64,000 nt of DNA. It comes from Colwellia sp. GTDB lineage: Bacteria; Pseudomonadota; Gammaproteobacteria; Enterobacterales; Alteromonadaceae. Both the position numbers and the translations under genes were made by a program. The DNA lies in contig JAPYOP010000009.1 of the NCBI GenBank assembly GCA_029938115.1, positions 4,989 to 68,988 on the forward strand, given 5' to 3'. Below the pieces are notes generated by a model that was given only the letters and a program-made list of their open reading frames with translations, did no database searches and was not told where the DNA came from. Below are positions 52,857 to 61,937 of the stretch, piece by piece (the first letter of the stretch is position 1; each line of letters starts with the position of its first letter).

Positions 52857-53141
52857 GTGAACTTAGATAAATCGACAAAACGTATAGCAAAGCGAATCAA
52901 AAAAGGATTTCAGGGTTACCCTCAAATTTCAATCGCTTATTTTGGTGAATCGGTTGATTGCGCAACCGAAGTTATTATTGGCTTTATTTTAGAAGAGGGT
53001 GCTGACGTTCAAGAACAAAAATTTACTAGTGAAACTGATGCTAGAAAAGATGAAACTATTCAAACCACTTTATTGAAAGTCATTGAACGCGCAGACGCAA
53101 AAACAGTCGTTGAAATTGCTGGCGTTGCAATTATTAAATGA
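52857..53141 (+). CDS. Small hypothetical protein (94 aa)
   Basis: A 94-aa cytosolic-looking protein with no signal peptide, starting at GTG with AAGGA upstream. The N-terminal 17 residues are very basic (K-R-I-A-K-R-I-K-K-G). The middle is acidic/neutral, with alternating beta and alpha prediction by eye. No family recognised. Its stop overlaps the next gene (ATGATG), suggesting joint translation. Confidence 0.65.
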   Translation: MNLDKSTKRIAKRIKKGFQGYPQISIAYFGESVDCATEVIIGFILEEGADVQEQKFTSETDARKDETIQTTLLKVIERADAKTVVEIAGVAIIK

Positions 53142-53458
53142 TGCGTCTTGATGTGTTTTTTCTCGCACTATTGTCTTTAATAACATTCAATGCAGCTGCT
53201 ATTGAACCGAAAGTTATCGATATCAGTAATATTATTTCCAAGGAAGAATTTTCATCCTATAAGAATGTAGCAGAATTCATCGACCATTCACCAAAAGTGA
53301 CTATTCTCGTTCAACCAAAACAAGATGATATAGATGAGTACGGTGAAGGCGTGGTTAAATCGCTGACCGGCTCTGATTGCGATAGAGATGGAAAAATGGA
53401 TGATAACCCTACATGTAATGCTGTTTATTATAAGCTTTGGCTTAAATATAAGCGTTAA
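53138..53458 (+). CDS. Small secreted hypothetical protein (106 aa)
   Basis: A 106-aa protein with a signal peptide (MMRLDVFFLALLSLITFNAAA). Near the C-terminus, S-D-C-D-R-D-G-K-M-D-D-N-P-T-C has two Cys and an EF-hand-like D-x-D-x-D-G-like spacing, so a disulfide and Ca2+ binding are possible. It overlaps the previous gene by 4 bp. Function unknown. Confidence 0.6.
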   Translation: MMRLDVFFLALLSLITFNAAAIEPKVIDISNIISKEEFSSYKNVAEFIDHSPKVTILVQPKQDDIDEYGEGVVKSLTGSDCDRDGKMDDNPTCNAVYYKLWLKYKR

Positions 53459-53471
53459 CAATAAGGTAAAT

Positions 53472-53876
53472 ATGGATATTAGAGCTATAGAATGGGAAGA
53501 CGTTCTTCCTATACGACATAAGGTTTTATGGCCGAACGAGCCTGCGTTGTTTTGTAAAGTTGGTGGTGATGAAGTAGCAAAGCATTATGGGGTTTACCTC
53601 GATAAAATGTTAGTGAGCGTTGCTTCAGTTTATATTGAAGGTAATACGGCAAGGCTTAGAAAGTTTGCCACCTTAGTTCAATTTCAAGGTAATGGTCTTG
53701 GAACAAAGTTAATTTCCTATATTATCAATCTACTTAAAAACATCAACATAGCGTGCTTTTGGTGCGATGCCCGAAAAACGGCTATTGGCTTTTATCGAAA
53801 ATTTAATATGATTCAACAAGGTGGCGAATTCAATAAATCGGGTGTTTTGTATGTAAAAATGACATTAGAACTATAG
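53472..53876 (+). CDS. GNAT-family N-acetyltransferase
   Basis: A 134-aa GNAT acyl-CoA N-acyltransferase. Q-F-Q-G-N-G-L-G-T-K-L fits the acetyl-CoA-binding Q/R-x-x-G-x-G/A motif, and A-R-K-T-A-I-G-F-Y-R-K-F fits the C-terminal motif B. The frame is open from 53388 inside the upstream gene, but ATG at 53472 has AAGG upstream and starts at the expected M-D-I-R-A-I-E-W. Substrate unknown. Confidence 0.8.
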   Translation: MDIRAIEWEDVLPIRHKVLWPNEPALFCKVGGDEVAKHYGVYLDKMLVSVASVYIEGNTARLRKFATLVQFQGNGLGTKLISYIINLLKNINIACFWCDARKTAIGFYRKFNMIQQGGEFNKSGVLYVKMTLEL

Positions 53877-53877
53877 C

Positions 53878-53907
53878 GGCTTAAAATTTAGTGGCTTAAA
53901 ATTTGGT
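53878..53907. repeat. 15-bp near-perfect tandem duplication
   Basis: GGCTTAAAATTTAGT is followed at once by GGCTTAAAATTTGGT (14 of 15 identical), directly after the acetyltransferase stop. Similar in size and place to the duplication after galM. Confidence 0.85.
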
Positions 53908-53939
53908 AAGAAAATCGTAATACCATTTCATGTAAATAA

Positions 53940-53966
53940 GCCCCGCAATAGATTTTGTTGCAGGGC
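53940..53966. terminator. Hairpin between acetyltransferase and amidohydrolase remnant
   Basis: GCCCCGCAA (53940-53948) pairs with TTGCAGGGC (53958-53966) with one mismatch. It lies between convergent units. Tails are only moderately T-rich. Confidence 0.5.
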
Positions 53967-53982
53967 CTTTAAAGTAATACAA

Positions 53983-54385
53983 CTATCTTTTAAATACTTG
54001 TTTGCCTTCAAAAAATGTCATGTCAATTTTGATATCAGCTATCTCATACGTTGGCGTATCAATTAAGCTTTTACTTAACACCACAATATCAGCCTTTTTA
54101 CCTACCTCAATAGTACCTATTTCATTTTCAAGAAAGTTGGCATAAGCGCCATTAATTGTTGCCGCTTTTATTAAGTTTTCTAGCTTGGCACTTTCAGAGT
54201 TATTACGTTACATAGCACCGAACATATTGGCTAATACATCGGGATCTGATGTGGCATAATCACTTGAAATCGTAATATTTAGACCTGCGTCAATCAAACT
54301 TTTAACCGGGTGATATATTGATGTTGAACCTTGCTCAAAGATATCAGTTACCCCACGTCAACACTTGGCGGCTAAAAATTCTCAG
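53983..54385 (-). pseudogene. Decayed amidohydrolase C-terminal fragment
   Basis: On the minus strand one frame reads V-T-D-I-F-E-Q-G-S, S-S-D-Y-A-T-S-D-P-D-V-L-A-N-M-F-G-A-M, stop, then A-A-T-I-N-G-A-Y-A-N-F and G-T-I-E-V-G-K-K-A-D-I-V-V-L-S, ending V-F-K-R and a stop at 53983. This is the C-terminal part of an amidohydrolase (imidazolonepropionase/YtcJ-like). In-frame TAA at 54208-54210 and a TGA near 54357 break it, and the N-terminal two-thirds is absent. The 595-bp gap between genes (53877-54471) holds this, the tandem repeat and the hairpin. Confidence 0.8.
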
Positions 54386-54471
54386 TTCATATTAGTTAAT
54401 GAACTATTGTTGGATTATTGTTGGGTTATTCGTAATTAGATCTTCGTATCTATGTCATATAAAGAAAGTTA

Positions 54472-55200
54472 TTATTTTAAATTGTACTTACTAAGTAACT
54501 TTTGGTATAGCCCTGACTTTTTGAACTTAGCTAGTGCGGCATTGAACGCTACTACTTCATTCTCATACTTAAACGCAATACTGTAAGGGCTTTTGGGAAA
54601 TAGATAATGAACGTTGATATCCGAGAAATCTTCAAGATGCTTTGATAAATAACTTAAATGCTGAAATATGTTTTTTTCTATTATGACAACATCTACCTTT
54701 CCTGCATATAAAACTCTAACTTGTACGCTCTGATCTTGCGCTTCAGTGTAATTAGGAGAGTGCATAACTGCTTCTGCGTACTCTTTGCCTAACACTTTGC
54801 TCGATTGGTCGAATGCATAGATGGAGTAATTAGCTAAATCAGCAGCAGTATTCAATTTGATGTTTCGTTTTTTTTGCGTGATAGCGACATTTTCATAGGT
54901 AACATATACATCACTTAGAAAATACGGTGAGACAACCAAGTCACTGTTCATTGTCATTATTGCATCGGCAATATTGTTTTGAAAAATTTTTGAGTTTCTT
55001 CCATATGGTGCAAATAAAAAATTTACATCTTTACCAAGAGAAGTGAGTATGGTTTTAATTAGTTCAATTTCAAAGCCTTTATCACCATTTTTCATCACAT
55101 AAGGAGGTTTGTTTTTTCCCACTACTACATCATATTCTTCACCGAAAGCAGGTGATAAGAATAGATAATATATTACAAAGCAAACGTGTTTTAATTTCAT
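54472..55200 (-). CDS. Periplasmic solute-binding protein, family 3-like
   Basis: A 242-aa secreted protein (signal ending P-A-F-G) of the extracellular solute-binding family 3 type: K-N-K-P-P-Y-V-M, G-F-E-I-E-L-I-K-T-I-L and a late L-A-K-F-K-K-S-G-L-Y. These usually bind amino acids for ABC uptake, but no permease or ATPase is near. It may work with a distant transporter or as a sensor. Second such orphan in the window, after 2577-3296. Confidence 0.78.
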   Translation of the reverse strand: MKLKHVCFVIYYLFLSPAFGEEYDVVVGKNKPPYVMKNGDKGFEIELIKTILTSLGKDVNFLFAPYGRNSKIFQNNIADAIMTMNSDLVVSPYFLSDVYVTYENVAITQKKRNIKLNTAADLANYSIYAFDQSSKVLGKEYAEAVMHSPNYTEAQDQSVQVRVLYAGKVDVVIIEKNIFQHLSYLSKHLEDFSDINVHYLFPKSPYSIAFKYENEVVAFNAALAKFKKSGLYQKLLSKYNLK

Positions 55201-55408
55201 CTAAATAGTGACTTTACCTTGCTCTAATTGACATTAAGTGAGTTATTGTTTTCTCAGCTGAAACGTCAAAGAGTAGAGTGTATTGATAAATTAACTATGG
55301 TATATACATAGACAATAAACAAGGCTAATAAAATTAGCAAACATTGATGAGTGGTGTGACTGTAAATTTAATGTCCGCAATCACATATCCAAGTAACCAT
55401 AAGTTTGG

Positions 55409-56788
55409 CTAGTCTTGCTGCTTTAAACGTTTTTTAAGTCGCCTTGTTAAAAACCAAACTGCGGCAAGTACTATCGGCATTAATATGGCTGTTACTCTGT
55501 CGATGTATAACCTAAAGCCAAAACTGTTGATGGCGCTTAATAGGTACTGACACAAAGATAATACGTAATAACTGATCACTACAACAGACAAACCTTCTAC
55601 TGTTTCTTGCAAACTAAATTGCATCTGTGCACGTCGGTTCATTGATTTTAGCAAAGCTTGGTTTTGTGCTTCAATGACCATATTTATGCGAGTTCGAAGA
55701 AAATCACTGGCTCTATCAACTCTTTGAGAAAGATCGTCAAGACGGCGTTTTGCCGCTTGCACTGTTCGGTGAGACGGCGTTAATCGTCGCTCAATAAACG
55801 TTGCCATAGTTTGTATTTTATCTATTTCTTTTTCTTCAAGTTCTTTTAAACGACTTTGTACCATTTCATAATAGGCACAACTGGCATCTAAGCGATAACG
55901 TGAAAAAGCAATGAGCTCAGCTATTTCAGCAGCCATTTTAGACAACTTATCTAACAGTAACTTTTCATCTTCTGTTTGTTTACTTTCTTCTAACTCTCTT
56001 ATTAAACGTGCTAGTTCAATTTCTAGTTCGCTGACTCTGGCACTGATTTTTTGCGCTAAAGGAAAAGCGAGCAAAGACATGTTTCTATAAGTTTCTAGCT
56101 CTAACAAAGCTCTTAATACACGACCACTTTGACATTCATTTAGCATGTTGTTGAAGATAAGAATACGATTGAAATTATCTTTGTGTAATCTAAAAGCACT
56201 CCAAATAATAGCGTCATTGTAACGTAATTCAGAGCCAATTAAGCGCTCACCTTCAAAGTAAGTACGCAGGTATTCACGATTTAGACTGTTCTCATTTGCG
56301 GTTAACATGTCAATATGTACGGCAGCAATCATCTCTCCTGAAATATCATTAAGCCAATGATTAGGCAGCATATTTATAGCCAGTTTATCAAAGGGAGTCG
56401 CTAATTGTTTCGGCATGATAAAAGTATAACTACTAAATTCAGTATGCCGCTCCCAACGTAATTCAAATACGCCAAAGTTTTGATAAAAACATAAACCATT
56501 TTTCTTTGGTGGCGCTATATTAAATTGAAAGCAAAGCGTGTTTAAGTGTAGTAACTCTTCTTGATGGCTTACCTTATTTTGATGAAGAAATGCTACATGG
56601 GAAATGCTTAATGGGGTTGTTGATATAAAAAATGGACGAGCATGCAGCGTGCTATAGCTTTCTGCAAACTGTGGGTGCTGCTTAAGTAAACTGTAGCTTT
56701 GAGCATCACCTGATTCTAGCTTGCTAATATCACTTAAACCGCTTTCATCTATTACTTCGTCCAAATCATTATTAGTTGAATTTTTCAT
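55409..56788 (-). CDS. DUF3422-family membrane protein
   Basis: A 459-aa protein of the DUF3422 family. The N-terminal L-H-A-R-P-F-F is the family signature. A long helical/coiled-coil middle (R-E-L-E-E-S-K-Q-T-E-D-E-K) leads to two C-terminal membrane helices (Y-Y-V-L-S-L-C-Q-Y-L-L-S-A, A-I-L-M-P-I-V-L-A-A-V-W-F-L) and a basic end. Function unknown; probably inner membrane with a large soluble part. Confidence 0.85.
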   Translation of the reverse strand: MKNSTNNDLDEVIDESGLSDISKLESGDAQSYSLLKQHPQFAESYSTLHARPFFISTTPLSISHVAFLHQNKVSHQEELLHLNTLCFQFNIAPPKKNGLCFYQNFGVFELRWERHTEFSSYTFIMPKQLATPFDKLAINMLPNHWLNDISGEMIAAVHIDMLTANENSLNREYLRTYFEGERLIGSELRYNDAIIWSAFRLHKDNFNRILIFNNMLNECQSGRVLRALLELETYRNMSLLAFPLAQKISARVSELEIELARLIRELEESKQTEDEKLLLDKLSKMAAEIAELIAFSRYRLDASCAYYEMVQSRLKELEEKEIDKIQTMATFIERRLTPSHRTVQAAKRRLDDLSQRVDRASDFLRTRINMVIEAQNQALLKSMNRRAQMQFSLQETVEGLSVVVISYYVLSLCQYLLSAINSFGFRLYIDRVTAILMPIVLAAVWFLTRRLKKRLKQQD

Positions 56789-57020
56789 TATTCCACACTC
56801 ACATCTTTTTTTTGTAGCTCAATTTAACCGTATATTTTGGCAAGGTTAAATACAAAACTATTAAAGTAAAGTTTAGTTATGGTCAAACTAATTGATTGAC
56901 GATTGTTAATGTTTTTGTATACGGCTGATTTTCTGATGACGCTAGAGTGGGTTCTAAGGCATTAGGAAAAGTTAAAACGTTTCCTTAATACCATTTTTAT
57001 ATGAAATAAATGAAGGCAGC

Positions 57021-58481
57021 TTAATAAAATTGATGATCTGTGTTTTTAAAGTTATTGGCCCAGCGACGATAAGTAAAGCTAAAACCGGGGAACATGGCGA
57101 TTACTTTACCACTATTACTTTTATACCAACTATTACACCCGCCATTTTGCCAAACAGTTCGATTCATTTCTTTATGGATATTTTTAGTATATTTTTCTTC
57201 TGCATCGGCTTTTACTTCAATAACTTTTTTGCTTTGTTTTTCAACCTGTTTTATGGCTTTCATAATATAAGACATTTGAGATTCAATTAAGAACAGCGCT
57301 GAAGTATGCCCAATGCCGGTATTAGGACCAGTGACAATAAATAGGTTTGGAAAGCCCGGAGCGCTAGTGCCTAAATAAGCCCGAGGGAAATCTTGCCAAG
57401 CTTGAGCTAGAGTTTGCCCATTTTTACCCATTACAGGATAAGAAATCACCCCGTCAGTTGCATCATAACCAGTAGAATAAACAATGAGATCTAACTCGTG
57501 TTCAATGCCATCCTGGGTAACGATGCCTTTTTCAGTTATTTCTTTAATACCATTGTCCTTACCTATTAAGTCAACGTTGTCTTGGCAATAGGCAGGGTAG
57601 AGCGTGTCAGATAAAATGACTCTTTTACAGCCAAAGTCGAAATCAGGGGTTACCAACTTTTGTAATTTTGGATCCGAAATTTGCTTTTTAATGTGTTTTA
57701 TCGATGCACTTCTTCCCACTAAATTTAATAAGTTTTGTGAGTATTTAAAACCTAGGATTCGATATTCTAAAATGCAATAAATAGTACTTCTTAGTAAGTT
57801 ATAAGCCCATTTTTTTCTTAAAATGGCTCGCTGCCAATCTTTAAACATGTAATCATTTCTAGGCATAACCCAATGAGGTGTTCTTTGTAAAACCGTTAAA
57901 TGTTTAACGTCTTTAGCGATGGCTGGGATTATTTGTGCTGCGCTGGCACCATTGCCAATAACGGCCACTCGCTTGCCTTTATGCTCAAAGCTATTATCCC
58001 AGTTATTACTGTGAAATGACTTACCTTTAAAATTATCACGACCTTTAAAGCCAGGAATAGTAGGCGTACTCAAGGGTCCTGAAGCATTGATTACAAACTG
58101 TGCTTGATAAGACTCTCGTCCTTCTATATCAATTTGCCAGTGTTGTGATGATTCACGCCACTGAATTTTAGTTACCGTGCTGTTAACGGCTGTTTTTTCA
58201 CGTAGTTTATGCTTTTCTATAATAAAATTTGTGTATGCATTAAGCTCATTTTGCTCGGCATACATTTGCGTCCAATCGTAAGGCTCTGAACTGATGGCAT
58301 AAAGGGGGGAGGGCACATCAACGGCAGCGCCAGGGTAAACATTTTGACTCCAAGTGCCGCCCATAAAATCACGACGTTCTAGAATTAAAAAGTCAGTTAT
58401 GCCTTCTTTGACTAAGTTAATAGCAGCAAGTTGACCACCAAAACCACTACCAATAATGATCACTTTATAACTGAGTTTCAT
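57021..58481 (-). CDS. Flavin monooxygenase, Baeyer-Villiger type
   Basis: A 486-aa FAD/NADPH monooxygenase. G-S-G-F-G-G is the FAD dinucleotide fold, and E-R-R-D-F-M-G-G-T-W-S follows. F-K-G-K-S-F-H-S-N-N-W-D is the Baeyer-Villiger fingerprint (FxGxxxHxxxWP/D). I-G-N-G-A-S-A is the NADPH fold. Such enzymes turn ketones into esters/lactones, or oxidise aldehydes or alkanes. Divergent from a TetR-family gene with an inverted repeat between. The neighbouring alpha/beta hydrolase could open the ester product (inference). Confidence 0.88.
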   Translation of the reverse strand: MKLSYKVIIIGSGFGGQLAAINLVKEGITDFLILERRDFMGGTWSQNVYPGAAVDVPSPLYAISSEPYDWTQMYAEQNELNAYTNFIIEKHKLREKTAVNSTVTKIQWRESSQHWQIDIEGRESYQAQFVINASGPLSTPTIPGFKGRDNFKGKSFHSNNWDNSFEHKGKRVAVIGNGASAAQIIPAIAKDVKHLTVLQRTPHWVMPRNDYMFKDWQRAILRKKWAYNLLRSTIYCILEYRILGFKYSQNLLNLVGRSASIKHIKKQISDPKLQKLVTPDFDFGCKRVILSDTLYPAYCQDNVDLIGKDNGIKEITEKGIVTQDGIEHELDLIVYSTGYDATDGVISYPVMGKNGQTLAQAWQDFPRAYLGTSAPGFPNLFIVTGPNTGIGHTSALFLIESQMSYIMKAIKQVEKQSKKVIEVKADAEEKYTKNIHKEMNRTVWQNGGCNSWYKSNSGKVIAMFPGFSFTYRRWANNFKNTDHQFY

Positions 58482-58510
58482 ATTTACCTCTGCTGATTCA
58501 TTATTAAACT

Positions 58511-58560
58511 GACGACAAGTAATGTCAGAATTAATTTATCATCTGATGTTACTTGTAGTC
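58511..58560. promoter_or_regulatory. Inverted-repeat operator between monooxygenase and TetR
   Basis: GACGACAAGTAATGTCAG (58511-58528) and CTGATGTTACTTGTAGTC (58543-58560) are inverted copies matching at 15 of 18, 14 nt apart. The left arm also contains GACA-N5-TGTC. Lies in the divergent gap and is the natural site for the TetR-family protein. Confidence 0.6.
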
Positions 58561-58617
58561 AAATGCTTTTTAAGGTTAATATGTAAATGAACTAGCGACG
58601 GTGATGAATGTTATAAA

Positions 58618-59319
58618 ATGACAGAAGTAGACAATAATAAGGTGATTCCAGCAGAATCAAATAAAACCATAACTGCAAATAAAAAGGCGATGGGCAGAAA
58701 TTATGGTGGGCAGAACTTACAACAGCGCAAACAGCAACGTTATCAGCAGTTTCTTCAAGCGGGCCTAAATGTTTTTGGCACCAGTGGCTATCGTAGTGCG
58801 ACAGTGCGTAGTCTTTGTAAAGAAGCAAAACTTACCGATAGATACTTTTATGAGTCCTTTGGTAGCATTGAAAATTTACTGACTTGTGTATATGAACATT
58901 GCATGAAAAATTTAAAACGTACGGTTTTAACTCAAATTATTTCAGTTTATAGAAGTCATGGAGCACAAGCGGCTATTCATGCCGGAGTGGATACGTATTT
59001 CACTCTGCTAGAAGACGCCAAAATTGCTCAGGTTTGCTTGGTTGAATTAGAAGGTATAACCCCAGAAATGACGGTTCTTTATCATAGTTATATGAATGAT
59101 TTTGCACGAATGTTAGTTACTTTAGGCAATAAAGCATTTCCCCATTGGTCTTTAGGTATGGATAAAGAGCAACAACTTATTCTCGGTATTTCACTCGTTG
59201 GTGCTCTGCGCCAAACTGCGACCAATTGGTTGATAAATGATTATCATACCGAGCGTAAAACATTGGTGTTAGTCACTAATAGGCTCATAATGAGTTTATT
59301 AACCGTTAAACAATCTTAG
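58618..59319 (+). CDS. TetR/AcrR-family transcriptional regulator
   Basis: A 233-aa regulator. An N-terminal extension of about 35 polar residues precedes the helix-turn-helix: Q-A-G-L-N-V-F-G-T-S-G-Y-R-S-A-T-V-R-S-L-C-K-E-A-K-L-T-D-R-Y-F-Y. The ligand domain is not matched to a known effector. Expected to control its own gene and the divergent monooxygenase. A later start is possible (Met at residue 25). The alpha/beta hydrolase gene follows after 9 bp. Confidence 0.88.
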   Translation: MTEVDNNKVIPAESNKTITANKKAMGRNYGGQNLQQRKQQRYQQFLQAGLNVFGTSGYRSATVRSLCKEAKLTDRYFYESFGSIENLLTCVYEHCMKNLKRTVLTQIISVYRSHGAQAAIHAGVDTYFTLLEDAKIAQVCLVELEGITPEMTVLYHSYMNDFARMLVTLGNKAFPHWSLGMDKEQQLILGISLVGALRQTATNWLINDYHTERKTLVLVTNRLIMSLLTVKQS

Positions 59320-59328
59320 GTATTTTGG

Positions 59329-60273
59329 ATGATGATCTATATATTATATTTTTGCTTAGGCTTGATTAGCCTATTGCTATTTTTAGTGTTTTTAATGCCA
59401 GTACGTATGGGGAGAGCCTCTTATCAGTTAGCGATTAAAGCAGAAGCAGTTTTATATGGTTTTAAAAAGCAGCAGATAGATATTGGAGAAATGAAAATAC
59501 ACTTTTATCAAAATCAATTTTTGCAGCGTGAAACCATTGTTATGCTCCATGGTTTTAGTGCAGATAAAGATGTTTGGTTACGTTTCGCTCGTTTTTTTAG
59601 TAAAAAATACAATGTTATTATCCCCGATATGGCTGGACATGGTGAAACAGGATTTTCAAAAAATTGGAATTATGATGCTAAATCGCAACTCAATAGGTTA
59701 AGTCTGCTACTTGATAAATTGAACGTTGAAAAAGCACATGTGATTGGAAATTCCATGGGTGGTTTTTTTGCAGCGCAGTTTGCTAAAGATTATTCAAACA
59801 GAGTGATAAGTGCAGCATTAATCGACCCCGCGGGGTTAAGCTCATCTAACAAGAGTGATATGGATAAAATGCTGGTAAAAGGAAAAAACCCTTTTATTAT
59901 TGGTAGTCGCGAAGAATTTGATTATTTTTATGCCATGACAATGGCACGACCTCCTTGGTTCCCCAGTTTCATTCATCAGTATATTTATGAAAAATATAAA
60001 AGCCAGCAAGCGCAATTATCTCAAATGTTTAAAGCGTTCTTTTATGATGAAAAACTAGATGAACATCTGCCTGAAATATCATCGCCAGTATTATTACTGT
60101 GGGGGGAAAAAGACAGGTTAATAGATGTCAGTGATGTCGATAGATGGCAAGCGGGCGTAAAAAACATTCAGACCAAAACGTGGCCAGATATAGGTCATAT
60201 GCCGATGCTGGAAATTCCGAGAGAAAGTGCGCAGGTTTATAACTCTTTTTTGCAAAATTTAACGCATAATTAA
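59329..60273 (+). CDS. Membrane-anchored alpha/beta hydrolase
   Basis: A 314-aa alpha/beta hydrolase. A hydrophobic N-terminus (I-L-Y-F-C-L-G-L-I-S-L-L-L-F-L-V-F-L) anchors it. L-H-G-F-S-A-D-K-D is the oxyanion region, G-N-S-M-G-G has the nucleophile Ser, G-E-K-D-R-L has Asp and I-G-H-M-P has His. It could hydrolyse esters made by the monooxygenase. Its stop and that of the facing SDR are 2 bp apart. Confidence 0.85.
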   Translation: MMIYILYFCLGLISLLLFLVFLMPVRMGRASYQLAIKAEAVLYGFKKQQIDIGEMKIHFYQNQFLQRETIVMLHGFSADKDVWLRFARFFSKKYNVIIPDMAGHGETGFSKNWNYDAKSQLNRLSLLLDKLNVEKAHVIGNSMGGFFAAQFAKDYSNRVISAALIDPAGLSSSNKSDMDKMLVKGKNPFIIGSREEFDYFYAMTMARPPWFPSFIHQYIYEKYKSQQAQLSQMFKAFFYDEKLDEHLPEISSPVLLLWGEKDRLIDVSDVDRWQAGVKNIQTKTWPDIGHMPMLEIPRESAQVYNSFLQNLTHN

Positions 60274-60275
60274 GA

Positions 60276-61064
60276 CTAACTTGCTAGACGTGTTAATAGC
60301 CACTTACGACTAAAAGGTAATGCCCAGTGGACAAAGCTAAGTAAATACATCGCAACACTAACTTGTCTGTGCACACGTTTACTGTGCGCCGCTTGCCACA
60401 CCGCATTAGCAACAGTACTGGCATCGATATTAACGCCGGTTTTGTTAACACTGGCGGCTTGCTGAGTTGACTCATTTATCATGGGCGTTTTTACATAGGG
60501 CACCATGATATCGCTAACCCATACTCCTTGTGGCTCTAGTTCAATATTGAGTGCTTCAGTTAAGCCCCTTACTGCATGTTTACTAGCAGAGTAAACTGAC
60601 AACTGTGGTGTGCCATATACGGCAGAAGCAGAGCTCATTGAAATAATATGGGCAAGTTCAGTTGTTGTAGCTACCTTAGTTGTGGTTTTACGTTTAAGAG
60701 CTGGTAAGGCGTAATGAATGCAGTTTAGAATGCCACCGACATTAATTTGCATGGTTAGGTGTTGGTCAGCTAAAGATATAGTTGAGTTGTCACCCATACG
60801 TAATATGCCAGCGCAATTAAATAACACATCAAGATTATTGCCACTAAAGTCATTGAACTTAACAAACGCAGCAGCGACTGAACTCTCATCAGTTACATCC
60901 ATTGTAAGCAAGCAAGTGCGCGTTTTATCCATACTCTCTTGGACTTGCTCTAAACCAGAGGTATCTCGGTCAGCTAATCCTATTGTCCAACCTTTTTGAT
61001 GGAATAATTCAGCAGTTGCTCGGCCAATACCAGAAGCAGCACCGGTTATAAAAATAGCGGGCAT
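60276..61064 (-). CDS. Short-chain dehydrogenase/reductase (SDR)
   Basis: A 262-aa NAD(P)-dependent SDR. T-G-A-A-S-G-I-G (cofactor), N-C-A-G, and Y-S-A-S-K (catalytic Tyr/Lys). The C-terminus has a hydrophobic stretch. Its ATG overlaps the upstream SDR stop (TAATG), so they are coupled. Probably oxidises/reduces an alcohol or ketone in the same pathway as the monooxygenase. Confidence 0.9.
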   Translation of the reverse strand: MPAIFITGAASGIGRATAELFHQKGWTIGLADRDTSGLEQVQESMDKTRTCLLTMDVTDESSVAAAFVKFNDFSGNNLDVLFNCAGILRMGDNSTISLADQHLTMQINVGGILNCIHYALPALKRKTTTKVATTTELAHIISMSSASAVYGTPQLSVYSASKHAVRGLTEALNIELEPQGVWVSDIMVPYVKTPMINESTQQAASVNKTGVNIDASTVANAVWQAAHSKRVHRQVSVAMYLLSFVHWALPFSRKWLLTRLAS

Positions 61065-61921
61065 TATGATGTCTCTTTATTGTTGCTCAGTTGTGTTTTT
61101 TTTCTGTATTTATTAAGAAAAACACGATGAACTGGTTTTAGTAAGTTAGGACTTATTCGTGCTAACCACCAATATAGTTTTATATAGCGAGGGAAGATAA
61201 TAATGGCTTTATTACTTGCGATACCTGTTACCGCTTTTTGTGCAGCCACATTAACATTCATCATACTAAAAGGCAGTACAGATAAAGTCTGCTCTCTATC
61301 TAGCCCTTTATATGTTCCATGTTTAAACAAGTCTGTTGCGATAAAACCAGGGCAAATCACATTGACTTTAACGCCATAGCCGCGTGCTTCATCCCGTAAT
61401 GATTGTGAAAACCCCGTTACAGCATGCTTTGTAGCAACGTAGGCGCTAACCATGGGAGAACTAACTAAACCGTACATCGAGGCAACATTAACTATTTGTC
61501 CAAAACCTTGCTTTCGCATGTGCTTATAGGCGGCTTGAGATCCATAGACCATGCCGAGAAAGTTTATGTCGGTAATTTTGCGCCACGTGCTTGCATCAAT
61601 GTCTTTGAATTCGCCACTTACCGCAATACCGGCATTATTAATAATAATATCGAGTTGACTGTATTGATTAACAACTTGCTCAATAACTTGTTCAAACTGC
61701 GCTACTTGAGTGACATCTAAGTTATAGGCTTTTGCTCTTCCTGCAGATTTTTCTATGTCATTTACAACCTGTTGGCAGTCTGCTTTATTTATATCGGTAA
61801 CAATAACTGTGGCATTATTGGCTGCTAATGTGTGCGCTAAGGCACGACCTAGCCCTGAAGCTGCGCCAGAAATTAAAATAACTTTATCAGCAAAACATTT
61901 CATTTTTGAATGAGTAAACAT
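61064..61921 (-). CDS. Short-chain dehydrogenase/reductase (SDR)
   Basis: A 285-aa SDR. S-G-A-A-S-G-L-G, N-N-A-G and Y-V-A-T-K are visible. It has a long C-terminal extension (I-I-I-F-P-R-Y-I-K-L-Y-W-W-L...) and a basic end. The frame is open to a GTG at 61963 inside the kinase gene; ATG at 61921, 17 bp after the kinase stop, is preferred. Coupled to the following SDR. Confidence 0.87.
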   Translation of the reverse strand: MFTHSKMKCFADKVILISGAASGLGRALAHTLAANNATVIVTDINKADCQQVVNDIEKSAGRAKAYNLDVTQVAQFEQVIEQVVNQYSQLDIIINNAGIAVSGEFKDIDASTWRKITDINFLGMVYGSQAAYKHMRKQGFGQIVNVASMYGLVSSPMVSAYVATKHAVTGFSQSLRDEARGYGVKVNVICPGFIATDLFKHGTYKGLDREQTLSVLPFSMMNVNVAAQKAVTGIASNKAIIIFPRYIKLYWWLARISPNLLKPVHRVFLNKYRKKTQLSNNKETS

Positions 61922-61937
61922 AATGGACTCGGTATAA

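Noticed and set aside
54472-55200. Complete ABC amino-acid importer
   Set aside because: No permease or ATPase gene on either side; only the binding protein is present.
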